From: an uncultured Clostridia bacterium
Lineage (GTDB): Bacteria > Bacillota > Clostridia > Christensenellales > UBA1750
Reading direction: 5' to 3'
Assembly: GCA_904393115.1 (NCBI GenBank)
Contig: CAJFMX010000022.1
Coordinates: 1-41,506 of the forward strand
DNA: 41,506 nt
The translations under genes were made by a program, and so were the position numbers. Of the stretch, positions 31,347-39,862 are shown in pieces. How positions within the stretch are numbered: the stretch's first letter is position 1; every line of letters begins with the position of its first letter. A model generated the notes under the pieces. It was not told the origin of the DNA. It did no database searches and saw only the letters and a list, made by a program, of their open reading frames with translations.

Positions 31347-33137
31347 TCAGGGTTCGCCTCCCTTTGCGCCGCGGCGCAGGCGCTCTACCTGGTCGTAGAG
31401 CTGGTTCAATCGCGTGGCCAATTCCACCTGTTCCTGCAGCGTAAGGCCCGGCCGCGCGGCCCGCGCCTGGCAGTCGTCGATCTCCCTTTCCAGCCTGCGC
31501 AGCCGCAGGCGGTCCGTGCAGTCGGCGATCATCTGCGGCCGGCGCTCGGGGTCCACGCGTTCGCCCGTGGTGAGCAGGCGCGTGATGTCGCCGCGCAGCG
31601 CCTCGTCCTCCACCTGCTCGAGCGCCTCCTGGATGCGGCTGCGCCCGCCGGAGAGCGCCAGGCGCGCCACAAACGCGCAGGCCGGGTCCGTGAAGTCCTC
31701 CTCCCGGATCAGCCCCTCCGGCACGCGCTCGCCCGCGGCAAGGAGCGAGGCCAGCTCCCGCTCGGCGCGCAGGGCGCCGTCCTCCGCTTTAGTCTCTCCG
31801 CGCCGCGCGCGCGCCATTCCGTCGGGCTGGGCGGCGTCCAGGCGCCGCGCCTCGTCCTGCGGGGCGGGGCGCTTGCCCACCTGCTCCAGGAGCGTTTCGC
31901 GCGTAAAGCCCGTCTCCTCGTGGAGCCGGCCGACGAACCGCTCGACCTCCACCGGGTCCTCCAGGCGGCGGATGACCTTTGCGCCCTCGACCGCGTAGCG
32001 CGCGCGGGCCTCGGCGTCGTCCAGGTCAAACTGCGCCCGGAGCGCGTCGAGGCGGTAGGTCGTCGCGTCCACGCTCCCCAGCTCCTCCAGGGCTTGTCCG
32101 CCCCGCGCGCGGACGAACTCGTCCGGGTCCATCTTGTCCGGCACGACCGTGACGCGCGCGGGCACCCGCTCGGCCTCAAAGAGGTCCAGGCCGCGGGCGA
32201 TGGCGCGCTGGCCGGCCCCGTCGCCGTCGTAGGTGAGCAGGATCTCGGGCGCATAGCGCTTCATCAGGCGGATCTGCTCCGGGGTCAGCGCCGTGCCGAG
32301 CGTCGCCACGCACCCGTCCACCCCGTGCTGGTAGAGGGAGACCACGTCCATGTATCCCTCCACCAGGCGCAGCCGGTCGCGCCGGCCGCCCTTGAGGAAG
32401 TTCAGGCCGTAGACGTTGCGGCGCTTGTTGAACACCGGCGTGTCGCCGGAGTTCAGGTACTTGGGCTCCCCCTGGCCGATGACGCGGCCGCCAAAGGCGA
32501 TCACGCGGCCGCGCGGGTCAAAGATGGGGAACATGACGCGGTCGCGGAAGGTGTCGAACACGCGGCCCCCGCGCTCCAGGGCGAGGTTGGCCTCGGTCAG
32601 CTCCTTTTCGGAGAAGCCCTGCTCCTTCAGGTGCTGCGTGAGGCTCGCGTGCCCGGCGGCCGTCGCGCCCAGGCCAAAGCGCCGGATCACGTTGTCGCGG
32701 ATGCCGCGGCCGTGCAGGTACTGGAGCGCCCGCTCCCCTTGCGGGGAGTAGAGCGTCTTGTAATAGAACTTTGCCGCCGCCGTCAGCGCCGCGTAGAGCC
32801 GGTCGCGGTCCTTCTTCGGCGCGGGGTCCGCGCCCGTGCGCTCGGGGACCTCCATGTGCGCGCGCTCGGCCAGGTGCACGACGGCCTCCGGAAACTCCAT
32901 ACGCTCCATGTTCATCACAAAGGTGATGACGTTGCCGCCCGCGTGGCAGCCGAAGCAGTAGTAGAGCTGCCGCTCCGCATCCACGGAAAACGAGGGCGTC
33001 TTCTCCCCGTGGAAGGGACAAAGGCCCCAGAATTTTGCGCCCTTGCGCTTCAAGGGCACGTATTCCGACACGACGGAGACGATGTCCGACCGGTCGCGCA
33101 CCTCGTCGATCCACTCGCTGGGGAACCTGCCTGCCAT
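31347..33137 (-). CDS. dnaG: DNA primase
   Basis: A 596-residue primase that makes RNA primers at the fork. The N-terminal zinc-binding domain is CPFHGEKTPSF and YYCFGCHAGGNV, giving ligands C40, H43, C61 and C64. The RNA polymerase/TOPRIM core contains RVMFPIFDPRGRVIAFGGRV, LVEGYMDVVSLYQHG (catalytic Glu), LTYDGDGAGQRA (DGD) and PDKMDPDEFV. The C-terminal third (helicase-interacting) is helical and diverged, ending LNQLYDQVERLRRGAK. ATG 33137 begins MAGRFPSEWIDEV; GGAGG lies 13 bases away, a long spacing, but nearer starts are absent. It lies between dgt and rpoD, the macromolecular-synthesis cluster order of Clostridia. Confidence 0.97.
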   Translation of the reverse strand: MAGRFPSEWIDEVRDRSDIVSVVSEYVPLKRKGAKFWGLCPFHGEKTPSFSVDAERQLYYCFGCHAGGNVITFVMNMERMEFPEAVVHLAERAHMEVPERTGADPAPKKDRDRLYAALTAAAKFYYKTLYSPQGERALQYLHGRGIRDNVIRRFGLGATAAGHASLTQHLKEQGFSEKELTEANLALERGGRVFDTFRDRVMFPIFDPRGRVIAFGGRVIGQGEPKYLNSGDTPVFNKRRNVYGLNFLKGGRRDRLRLVEGYMDVVSLYQHGVDGCVATLGTALTPEQIRLMKRYAPEILLTYDGDGAGQRAIARGLDLFEAERVPARVTVVPDKMDPDEFVRARGGQALEELGSVDATTYRLDALRAQFDLDDAEARARYAVEGAKVIRRLEDPVEVERFVGRLHEETGFTRETLLEQVGKRPAPQDEARRLDAAQPDGMARARRGETKAEDGALRAERELASLLAAGERVPEGLIREEDFTDPACAFVARLALSGGRSRIQEALEQVEDEALRGDITRLLTTGERVDPERRPQMIADCTDRLRLRRLEREIDDCQARAARPGLTLQEQVELATRLNQLYDQVERLRRGAKGGEP

Positions 33138-33311
33138 GGGGACTGCCGCGCCTCCTTTCCCAAAGTGCAACCGCGGCCCGCAAAACGAACCGATAGAGAT
33201 ATTCGCGAAATTCGAGCAAAATCCTTCACGGTTTTGGAATTTCCCTCGGGTTAAAAAATGGTTTTCGCGCGCGTGCGCTCCGTTTGCCCAAATTTCGGCC
33301 TTTTGCGGCGC

Positions 33312-34316
33312 TCAGAGGAGCACCTGGTGCACGGGGATGAACAGCTCCTCGAAGCGGCGCACGGCGTAGTTGTCCGTCATGCCCGCGACGTAGTCGCAGA
33401 CCGCGCGGCCCACGCCCTCCCGCTCGGCGCAGGCGCGGTATTCCTCGGGCATCTCCTCCGGGTGCGCCTCGTAGTGGGAAAAGAGGCTCTGGATCAGGAA
33501 CTCGGCCTTCTTCTCCTGGACGGTGACCTCGTGCCGGGTGTAGACCTGCTCAAAGAGGAAGGCGCGCAGGTCCATCATCGCCCGGTAGACGCGGGGACTC
33601 ATGCGGATCTCCTCCGCGTCGCGGCTGTTTTCATAGATGTCGAAGATCAGCGTGTCGAACCGCTCCCCGTGCTCGTGGCCGAGGATGTCGAGCAGGTCCT
33701 GCGGCAGCTCCTCCTGCCGGAGCACGCCCGCGCGGATGGCGTCGTCGATGTCGTGGTTGATGTAGGCGATCCGGTCCGATAGGGAGACGATCGCGCCCTC
33801 CAGCGTCCGCGGATGGCCCTTGGAGGTGTGCTCGCGGATGCCGTCGCGCACGGCGAGCGTCAGGTTCAGGCCCTTGCCGTCGTTTTCCAGCCGCTCCACC
33901 ACCCGCAGCGACTGCTCCGCGTGGGAGAACCCCTGCGGGCACAGGGAATTGAGAATCCGCTCGCCCATGTGACCAAAGGGCGTGTGCCCAAGGTCGTGGC
34001 CGAGGGCGATGGCCTCCGTCAGGTCCTCGTTGAGGCGCAGCGCACGCGCGGCGGTGCGGGCGATCTGCGCCACCTCCAGCGTGTGGGTCAGCCGCGTGCG
34101 GAAGTGGTCGCCCTCCGGCGCGAGGAAGCACTGCGTCTTGTGCTTCATCCGGCGGAAGGCCTTGCAGTGCAGGATGCGGTCGCGGTCGCGCTGGAAGTCC
34201 GTGCGCAGGGGGCAGGGCTCCATCGGCCGCTCCCGGTCGACGAGGCGGTCGTCGCCGCAGGCATAGGGGGAAAACATCTCGCGGTGCCATTCCATGGTTC
34301 GCTCTCGCACGTCCAT
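33312..34316 (-). CDS. dgt: Deoxyguanosinetriphosphate triphosphohydrolase-like HD protein
   Basis: A 334-residue HD-domain dNTP triphosphohydrolase. The opening REMFSPYAC is followed by RTDFQRDRDRILHCKAFRRM, the family hallmark. HD metal ligands are in TRLTHTLEVAQIAR and EAIALGHDLGHTPFGH, with SLSDRIAYINHDIDDA completing the site. The length and lack of a large insert match the 'type 2' dGTPase-like proteins found upstream of dnaG in Gram-positives. These act on dNTPs and may tune pools for replication. ATG 34316 has GGAGG nine bases upstream. A DNA-primase operon partner by position. Confidence 0.94.
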   Translation of the reverse strand: MDVRERTMEWHREMFSPYACGDDRLVDRERPMEPCPLRTDFQRDRDRILHCKAFRRMKHKTQCFLAPEGDHFRTRLTHTLEVAQIARTAARALRLNEDLTEAIALGHDLGHTPFGHMGERILNSLCPQGFSHAEQSLRVVERLENDGKGLNLTLAVRDGIREHTSKGHPRTLEGAIVSLSDRIAYINHDIDDAIRAGVLRQEELPQDLLDILGHEHGERFDTLIFDIYENSRDAEEIRMSPRVYRAMMDLRAFLFEQVYTRHEVTVQEKKAEFLIQSLFSHYEAHPEEMPEEYRACAEREGVGRAVCDYVAGMTDNYAVRRFEELFIPVHQVLL

Positions 34317-34446
34317 CTTCTCCAACCTCCTTTTTCGTCCCGCGCTAAGGGGGAGGGAACTGTGCACACTTTCCTTCCTTACATTCTACATTCTTCCCCC
34401 TTCTTCCTTCCGCTGCCGGCCCATGGGCCCAAAAAACAGAGCGCAA

Positions 34447-34490
34447 GGGGCGGCGGACAAGGTTTCGCCGCCGCCCCCTGCAAAATGCGC
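34447..34490 (-). terminator. Terminator of the sensor kinase gene
   Basis: GGGGCGGCGG and CCGCCGCCCC form the stem around an ACAAGGTTTCG-type loop. On the minus strand it is followed by TTGCGCTCTGTTTTTT, starting about 6 bases after the kinase stop. Confidence 0.7.
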
Positions 34491-34495
34491 CTTGC

Positions 34496-36241
34496 TCACG
34501 CCTCCCGATCCGCGTTCGCCTTCTCGCGCAGGATGGGCAGATAGACCGTGAACGTGGACCCTTCCCCGAGTTTGGAGCGGATGTCCAGCTCCCCGTCGTA
34601 GCGCCGCACCAGGTGCTTGACGATGGCCAGGCCCAGGCCCGTCCCGCCGGAGTTGCGCGACCGGTCCTTGTCCACCCGGTAGAAGCGCTCGCAGACGCGG
34701 GGCAGGTCCTTTTCCGGGATGCCCAGACCGTCGTCACGCACCGCGAGCACGGCCCGCGCGCCCTCGCGCCGCACCGTAGTCCAGACGTTGCCGCCCGGCC
34801 GGTTGTAGCGCACGGCGTTCTCCATGAGGTTCTGCGCGATGCGGCGCAGGCGCTCCTCCGCCGCGCCGCAGAGCAGCTCCCCTTCGGCCGAGACGTGCAG
34901 TGTGATCTCCGCCTTGCCCGCCTGCACGCCCACGGCCTTGGCCGCCTCGCGCACCGCGGCGCACAGGTCCCCCCGCTCGTCGGCCAGCGCCGGCGCGCTC
35001 TCGATGCGCGAGAGCTCGAGCATGTCGCTGATGAGCGCCTGCAGCCGCTCGCCCTGCACGTCCATAATCTCGAGCATCTCGCTGAGGATCTTAGGATTTG
35101 CCGTGTCCACATACGGGTCGCGCAGCGTCTCGATGCAGCCGCGGATCGCCGTCAGCGGCGTCTTGAGCTCGTGCGTCGCGTTGGAGACGAACTCCGACCG
35201 CAGCTGCTCGAGCCGGCGCATCTGCGTCATGTCGCTGATGACCAGCACCACGCCCATTCCCGCGCCGCTCTCGTCGCGGATGGGCGCAGAGACCGCCTGG
35301 AGCACGCGGTCCGTGGTCCATTCCGCGGTCTGCCCCTGGCTCTGCTCCAGCGTCTTGCGCGCCAGGTCCACGAGCTGATCGTCGCGCACCAGGTCCCCGA
35401 ACTTCTCGCCCACGCGCCCGCTGCGCAGGCCCAGCAGGCGCACCGCCTCCGGGTTGATCTGGGAGACGACGCCCTCGCGGTCCACCGCGATGACGCCCGC
35501 CGGGATCGCGCGCAGCACCGCCTGCATCTGCGCGCGCTGCGTGCGCTCGTGCTGCAGGGACTTGGAGAGCTTGTCCGCCATGTCGTTGAAGTCGCCCGCC
35601 AGGGCGCCCATCTCGTCCGGCTGCGCGGGAATGCGGTAGCTCAGGTCTCCCTCCGCGATGCGCCCCGCGCCCTGCCGCAGCGCCTCGATCGGCCGCAATA
35701 CCCGCCGCGCCGCCGCATAGCTCAGCGCCCAGGCCACCGCCAGCGTCAGCAGCGCTGTGCCGCACACCGCCAGCAGCAGCAGCCGCTGCAGCGCGCGGAT
35801 CTGGTCAAAGGTCTGCGAAAGGCGCAGCACCTTTGACCCGTCCGAAATCGCAACGTAGAGCTGCGGCTCGCCCGTGGTCGCCGAGTCGCGCAGCGCCTGC
35901 CCCGCGCCGCTGTGCAGCGCCTCCTGTACCTCCTCGCGCTCGAGATGGTTCTCCATCTCCCCCGCCGCCGCGCCGGAGTCCGCCAAAACCTGCCCTTGCG
36001 CGTCCACCACCGTCACGCGGTAGCCGCCGCTGCGCTCGTTGAGCGCGTCCGCCCATTCGTCCACTTCCGCCTGCAGATCCTCGTCCACCAGGTTCTCCAG
36101 CAAAAGAACCGCAACATCCTCCATGCGCTCGGCCGCCTGATCCGCCAGCAGCGCCCGCTGAAATGCATAGATCCCGCCGCCCAGCAGCGCTTCCGTCAGC
36201 AGCGCCACCACAACCAGCAGCAAAAGTACCTTGCGCCGCAT
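34496..36241 (-). CDS. Membrane sensor histidine kinase, PhoR/WalK-like
   Basis: 581 residues. TM1 is about 4-25 (VLLLLVVVALLTEALLGGGI), an extracytoplasmic sensor domain spans about 30-150, and TM2 is about 151-174 (LLLLAVCGTALLTLAVAWAL). HAMP covers about 175-228 (VLRPIEALRQGAGRIAEGDL), and a PAS domain about 237-340 (AIPAGVIAVDREGVVSQINP). HisKA carries the phospho-acceptor His357 in FVSNATHELKTPLTAIRG. The HATPase_c end has N-box QNLMENAVRYN, DDGLGIPEKDLPRV, RFYRVDKDRSRNSGGTGLGL and GEGSTFTVYLP. The domain order is that of Firmicutes PhoR. No response regulator gene adjoins on either side; the space upstream holds array C and phoH, so the partner is elsewhere. ATG 36241 has GAAGGAGG at proper spacing. 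Confidence 0.93.
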   Translation of the reverse strand: MRRKVLLLLVVVALLTEALLGGGIYAFQRALLADQAAERMEDVAVLLLENLVDEDLQAEVDEWADALNERSGGYRVTVVDAQGQVLADSGAAAGEMENHLEREEVQEALHSGAGQALRDSATTGEPQLYVAISDGSKVLRLSQTFDQIRALQRLLLLAVCGTALLTLAVAWALSYAAARRVLRPIEALRQGAGRIAEGDLSYRIPAQPDEMGALAGDFNDMADKLSKSLQHERTQRAQMQAVLRAIPAGVIAVDREGVVSQINPEAVRLLGLRSGRVGEKFGDLVRDDQLVDLARKTLEQSQGQTAEWTTDRVLQAVSAPIRDESGAGMGVVLVISDMTQMRRLEQLRSEFVSNATHELKTPLTAIRGCIETLRDPYVDTANPKILSEMLEIMDVQGERLQALISDMLELSRIESAPALADERGDLCAAVREAAKAVGVQAGKAEITLHVSAEGELLCGAAEERLRRIAQNLMENAVRYNRPGGNVWTTVRREGARAVLAVRDDGLGIPEKDLPRVCERFYRVDKDRSRNSGGTGLGLAIVKHLVRRYDGELDIRSKLGEGSTFTVYLPILREKANADREA

Positions 36242-36289
36242 CCCGTTTCCTCCTTCTTTTTTTCGCATCCAGATCTCCCTCACCCGGAT

Positions 36290-36727
36290 GCGTTTCCTCT
36301 CGATGCTAAAGATTTCGCCTCCCAGCGACCTCTTTCCTCTTGTCCGTTCTCATTCCGTCTCTTCGCAATCCCTTCGCTCCCCGCCAATCTTCGCTGGCGA
36401 CGGCTCCGCCGGCGCCGCGTATCCAGAGATTCGCCGCCAGGCGAATCTCTCCGCTTGGCCGTGCCCGTTCCGCCTCCCGCCATCCTTCTCTCTATGCCCG
36501 CCCAGCCTTCCGCTCCCCGCCATTTTCGTTGGCGGCGCGAAGCGTCGCCGCGTATCCAAAAGATTCGCCGCCAGGCGAATCTCCCCGCTTGGCCGTACCC
36601 GTTCCGCCTCCTGCCATCCTTCTCTCTATGCCCGCCCAGCCTTCCGCTCCCCGCCCCTTTCGTTGGCGGCGCGAAGCGTCGCCGCGTATCCAAAAGATTC
36701 GCCGTCAGGCGAATCTCCCCGCTTTGG
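36290..36727. repeat. Repeat array C: three tandem units of about 135 bp upstream of the sensor kinase
   Basis: Units start at 36376, 36512 and 36646 (the last is cut short at about 36727), with a decayed unit before them. Each has frame GCTCCCCGCC; a variable hairpin (GGCGACGGCTCCGCCGGCGCC in the first, GGCGGCGCGAAGCGTCGCC in the others); CGTATCC; an invariant hairpin AGATTCGCC / GGCGAATCT with loop GCCA or GTCA; then CCCGCTTGGCCGTACCCG and a pyrimidine-rich tail with CTATGCCCGCCCAGCC. A further copy lies at 41360-41506. Open frames through it are artefacts of the repeat. Confidence 0.9.
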
Positions 36728-36738
36728 TTGGGGAGGAT

Positions 36739-36857
36739 TGTCAAGGAGGGGGCCGGCCCCCTCCTTGACACCCCGACTCCCCTCCCACGCCCCGCCTTTC
36801 CCGCAACCCGCATTCACCCTCGGAGGAGGGTGTCGGGAGGGGGGCTCCCCTCCCGAC
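36739..36857. repeat. Two strong palindromes between array C and repeat D copy 2
   Basis: A 32-bp loopless perfect palindrome at 36739-36770 (half-site TGTCAAGGAGGGGGCC), and GTCGGGAGGGG with its complement around a short loop at 36832-36857. A CGGCGGCTTTGCCGGCGG-type hairpin follows near 36872-36890. From 36858 to 36992 I see no gene. Confidence 0.8.
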
Positions 36858-36992
36858 TTCCCATCGTGCCCGGCGGCTTTGCCGGCGGGCGCGGGGCGAT
36901 TTCCGCTCTCTACCGGAACCCCCAGTCCCGTCCTGTTCGCACCCACCGCCCCAGCCGTTCCTCCAACCTTTGCACGGCGGAAATCGCTTCCT

Positions 36993-37158
36993 TTCAGGCC
37001 GCGGACGTGTGCGAGGCGTCAGCCGAGTGCGCGCCCGCGGCCCACGGGGCCCGGCCCTTCGGCGCGCGGACGGCGCCAGCCGTCTGCGCGCCGAAGGAAA
37101 GCGGGCCCCTCCCGGAAACGGACGCACGTCCGTTTCCGGGACAGCGCGCCAGCGCGCC
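36993..37158. repeat. Repeat family D, copy 2: abuts the phoH stop
   Basis: Same frames as copy 1 at 3511-3662 (GACGTGTGCGA; CACGGGGCCCGGCCC; GGAAAGCGGGCCCCTCCC; CCGTTTCCGGGACAGCGCGC). The central hairpin is different: TTCGGCGCGCGGACGGC paired with GCCGTCTGCGCGCCGAA. It has no T-run, unlike copy 1. It ends next to the phoH stop codon at 37159-37161. Confidence 0.82.
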
Positions 37159-38133
37159 TCACCGGTTCGCCTTCTCGTATGCCTTGACGATGGCCTGCAC
37201 CAGGCTGTGGCGCACAACGTCCCGGTGCGTCAGGGTGCAGATCGCAATGCCCTCCACCCCCTGCAGAACCTCGATGGCGTCCTTGAGCCCCGACTTCTTC
37301 CCAGCCGGCAGATCCACCTGTGTCAGGTCCCCCGTCACAATCACGCGGGAGTTCTCGCCAAAGCGCGTCAGAAACATCTTCATCTGCTCGCAGGTCGTGT
37401 TCTGCGCCTCGTCCAGGATGATGTAGCTGTCGTTGAGCGTCCGGCCGCGCATGTATGCCAGCGGCGCCACCTCGATCACCCCGCGCTCAACGTATTTCTG
37501 GAAGTTCTCCACCCCCATCAGGTCGTAGAGCGCGTCGTAGAGCGGCCGCAGATACGGGTCCACCTTATTCTGCAGGTCCCCCGGCAGAAAGCCCAGCTTC
37601 TCGCCCGCCTCCACCGCCGGCCGCGTCAGGATGATCCGCTCCACTTCCTTGTTCTTAAAGGCCACAACCGCCATGGCCATGGCCAGGTACGTCTTGCCCG
37701 TTCCCGCTGGCCCCACCGCAAAGGTCACCGTGTTCTCCTTGACCGCCTTTACGTATTTCCTCTGGCCCAGCGTCTTGCAGCGCACCTGCCGCCCCCGCGC
37801 CGTCACCGCCACCACGTCCTGCATGATGGCGTCGATCTGGTCCGCCTGGCCCTCCTTGGCCAGTTCCACCGCGTAGTTGATGCGGGATTTGTCGATCTTT
37901 TCCCCCTTGCGCAGCGTCGCGATCAGCTTTTCCAGCACCGTCGCGGCAAGGTCCGCCTGCTCCTGCGTGCCCGTGACCGTGATCTCCGTCCCCATGGCGC
38001 GGATGCGCGCGCCCGTGCGCTGCTGCACGGTCTCCACATTCTCGTCCAGCGCGCCGAAGAGCAGCGCCATCTGGTCCATATTGTCGGCCGAAAGAACGCG
38101 CTTTGCGTCCTCCGCTCCTTCGTAAAGCGACAT
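37159..38133 (-). CDS. phoH: PhoH-like P-loop ATPase
   Basis: A 324-residue PhoH/YqfE-type protein. An N-terminal KH-like region (LFGALDENVETVQQRTGARI and RAMGTEITVTGTQEQ) precedes the ATPase with Walker A GPAGTGKT (141-148), then ILTRPAVEAGEKLGFLPG, Walker B-like DSYIILDEAQNTT, FLTRFGENSRVIVTGD and the C-terminal GIAICTLTHRDVVRHSLVQ. Related to superfamily 1 helicases and likely involved in RNA metabolism together with YbeY in many bacteria; ybeY would lie downstream in Firmicutes but is not here. It follows yqfC-yqfD on the same strand, the usual sporulation-linked order. Confidence 0.95.
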   Translation of the reverse strand: MSLYEGAEDAKRVLSADNMDQMALLFGALDENVETVQQRTGARIRAMGTEITVTGTQEQADLAATVLEKLIATLRKGEKIDKSRINYAVELAKEGQADQIDAIMQDVVAVTARGRQVRCKTLGQRKYVKAVKENTVTFAVGPAGTGKTYLAMAMAVVAFKNKEVERIILTRPAVEAGEKLGFLPGDLQNKVDPYLRPLYDALYDLMGVENFQKYVERGVIEVAPLAYMRGRTLNDSYIILDEAQNTTCEQMKMFLTRFGENSRVIVTGDLTQVDLPAGKKSGLKDAIEVLQGVEGIAICTLTHRDVVRHSLVQAIVKAYEKANR

Positions 38134-38182
38134 GTCTTGCCATTCCTCCGTTTTCTTCCCGCGCGCAGGGCTGCGCGCCCGC

Positions 38183-39313
38183 TCAGGGCGCCGCGGCCTC
38201 CGCCTCCCGGCCGATCTGCATCACGGCCTCCAGCGTCGCCGTGGCGCGGAGCTTTCCACTTTCTATCATACTATATTCTACCCGTTTGTCAACAAGGGTT
38301 GCATTGCCCGGCAATCCCTCCAGCGCCGCGCGCAGGGCGCGGTCGCCCGCCTCCTCGCGCACGGCCCTGGGGTCCCGGCGCGCAAGGCTCTCCTCCGTCT
38401 CCAAGACCGTCCGCCGCACCAGTCGCGCCGGGTAGAAGAGCCCGCCCAGCAGCTCCTGCGCCTCTTCCTCCACGCGGTAGGTCGAAAACGGGATCTCCAG
38501 CGCCGCGGGAAACCGCGCGCCGTTCACCTCCAAAAACGTCTCCACCACCTGCCGCCCGGTGTCCTCTGCCTCCTCGGAAAAGAGCGCCGCGTCCCCCACG
38601 CCCTGCGCCCAGACCCGCGCCGTAACCTCGCCCCCCGCGTGCGGCGCAGCCTCGGTCCCCCGGATCAGCACCTGCCCCGGCACCACCGTGTCCCCCGGCT
38701 GCACCAGCGCCTCGCCGGAGAGCGTCACCACCCGCGTCACCAGCCCGCCAAAGCTCGCCACGACGTCCACGCGCGCCCGATCGTCGTACACCTCCGGCGC
38801 AGGCGTGGCCTGCACGACATAGAGCTCCATCGTCCCAAAGCCGCTGCGCCGCACGCCGGCATACACCAAGCCCGAAAACTCGCGCTTTACCGCCTGCGCG
38901 ATCCCGTCCCGGTCTACGCCCGGCGCCCAGACTCCGGGGCGCAGCCCCATCTCCTCCAGCAGCGCCTTCATCTGCCTCTCCTGCGATGCGTCCTTTTCGC
39001 CCGTGACCGTCACGCGCAGCACCAGGTTCGACGCGCCGTAGAGCAGCACAAGCGCCAGCACCCCAACCGCCAGTAGCGCCGCGTGTCCCCGCGCCCAGGC
39101 CCGCGCGCGCAGCGCGCCGTAGCGCTTGACCACGCGCACGCGCGCCCCGCTGCCCCGCAGCGCCGCGCGCAGGCGCAGCATGTCCCCCGCGCGCACGTCC
39201 AGCTCCACGCCGCCCGGCACCGCCCGCGCCCGCCGCACCCGCACCGCCCGCGCGATGTCGTCCAGCCTGCCGCCAACCCCCGAAATCAAAATCCGGATGC
39301 GCACCCAGCCCAA
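38183..39313 (-). CDS. yqfD: Sporulation protein YqfD (stage IV-like)
   Basis: 376 residues. A short N-terminal cytoplasmic region (GWVRIRILISGVGGRLDDIA) is followed by VVKRYGALRARAWARGH and one membrane helix (ALLAVGVLALVLLYGASNLV). The extracytoplasmic part is diagnostic of YqfD: LEEMGLRPGVWAPGVDRDGI, FSGLVYAGVRRSGFGTMELY and GEALVQPGDTVVPGQVLIRG. It ends with a YSMIESGKLRATATLEAVMQ strand pattern. Family members are expressed in the mother cell under sigma-E and are needed for proper spore development. The start is probably TTG 39313, eight bases after GGGGG; the next in-frame GTG is too far. It starts 17 bases after yqfC stops. Confidence 0.88.
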   Translation of the reverse strand: MGWVRIRILISGVGGRLDDIARAVRVRRARAVPGGVELDVRAGDMLRLRAALRGSGARVRVVKRYGALRARAWARGHAALLAVGVLALVLLYGASNLVLRVTVTGEKDASQERQMKALLEEMGLRPGVWAPGVDRDGIAQAVKREFSGLVYAGVRRSGFGTMELYVVQATPAPEVYDDRARVDVVASFGGLVTRVVTLSGEALVQPGDTVVPGQVLIRGTEAAPHAGGEVTARVWAQGVGDAALFSEEAEDTGRQVVETFLEVNGARFPAALEIPFSTYRVEEEAQELLGGLFYPARLVRRTVLETEESLARRDPRAVREEAGDRALRAALEGLPGNATLVDKRVEYSMIESGKLRATATLEAVMQIGREAEAAAP

Positions 39314-39330
39314 GGCCGTTTCCCCCTTCT

Positions 39331-39561
39331 CTATTCCTCCAGGCGCACGCACCGGATGCGCCCGGTCACGCGCAGATCCTCCGCGTCCATCTCCTCCAGC
39401 GCCAGGTCCTCGCCCTCGACGCGGAGCGTGCCGCCCTCCAGCCGCAGCCGCAGCTCCCGCAGCCCATAGGTCAGGATACCCCGATGCCCGCGCACCGCCA
39501 GGTGCCGGCCGGACCCGTCCAGCGTGATCCGCGCCTCCCGCGTCCACTTCTCCCGCTGCAT
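39331..39561 (-). CDS. yqfC: Sporulation protein YqfC (YabP/YqfC family)
   Basis: 76 residues. A small all-beta protein with the YabP/YqfC pattern: ARITLDGSGRHLAVRGHRGI, then LTYGLRELRLRLEGGTLRVE, then LALEEMDAEDLRVTGRI. The family is tied to spore-coat or engulfment-stage functions under sigma-E. ATG 39561 follows GGGGAGG. First gene of yqfC-yqfD-phoH; no sigma-E promoter could be recognised with confidence upstream. Confidence 0.88.
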   Translation of the reverse strand: MQREKWTREARITLDGSGRHLAVRGHRGILTYGLRELRLRLEGGTLRVEGEDLALEEMDAEDLRVTGRIRCVRLEE

Positions 39562-39862
39562 GCGCTCACCTCCCCTTTCATCCTATTCCCGGCCCGCGCA
39601 AAAAATCGCTCCGCAGGCAAACTCTTCTCCCTCCGCGCTTCCCCTCTCCCCCGCGCAAACCCCGCCGGAGGGGAGCCCCCCTCCGGCAACCTCCCCCGAG
39701 CGCCCGCCTTCTCCGCTGCCAGAACGCCGCTTCGCCTCCCCAGCCCAGCCCTTGCCGGGATTCTCTGCTCCTTTGTCCGGGATCTGCCGGCAAAGGCTCC
39801 TGGGAAAAAATCCCGTCACAAAAAAGAGAGGGCCGTAGCCCCCTCTTTTCCTCCTCTTCCCT
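39562..39862. other. Intergenic stretch upstream of yqfC
   Basis: About 300 bases without a gene. It contains a hairpin pair (CCCGCCGGAGGGGAGCCC and following CCCCTCCGGC, about 39660-39685) similar to one at about 16796-16865, a smaller GCCGGGA/TCCCGGC-type pair, and the terminator at 39819-39851. Promoter elements for yqfC are not clear. Confidence 0.5.
39819..39851 (-). terminator. Terminator of the two-gene unit at 39863-41336
   Basis: AAAAGAGAGGG and CCCCCTCTTTT pair around CCGTAGC, with A/T runs on both sides, 12 bases beyond the stop of the 288-residue gene. Confidence 0.82.

Noticed and set aside
36280..36813. Minus- and plus-strand open frames in array C
   Set aside because: They are repeat-encoded, with no start signals, and are interrupted differently in each unit.
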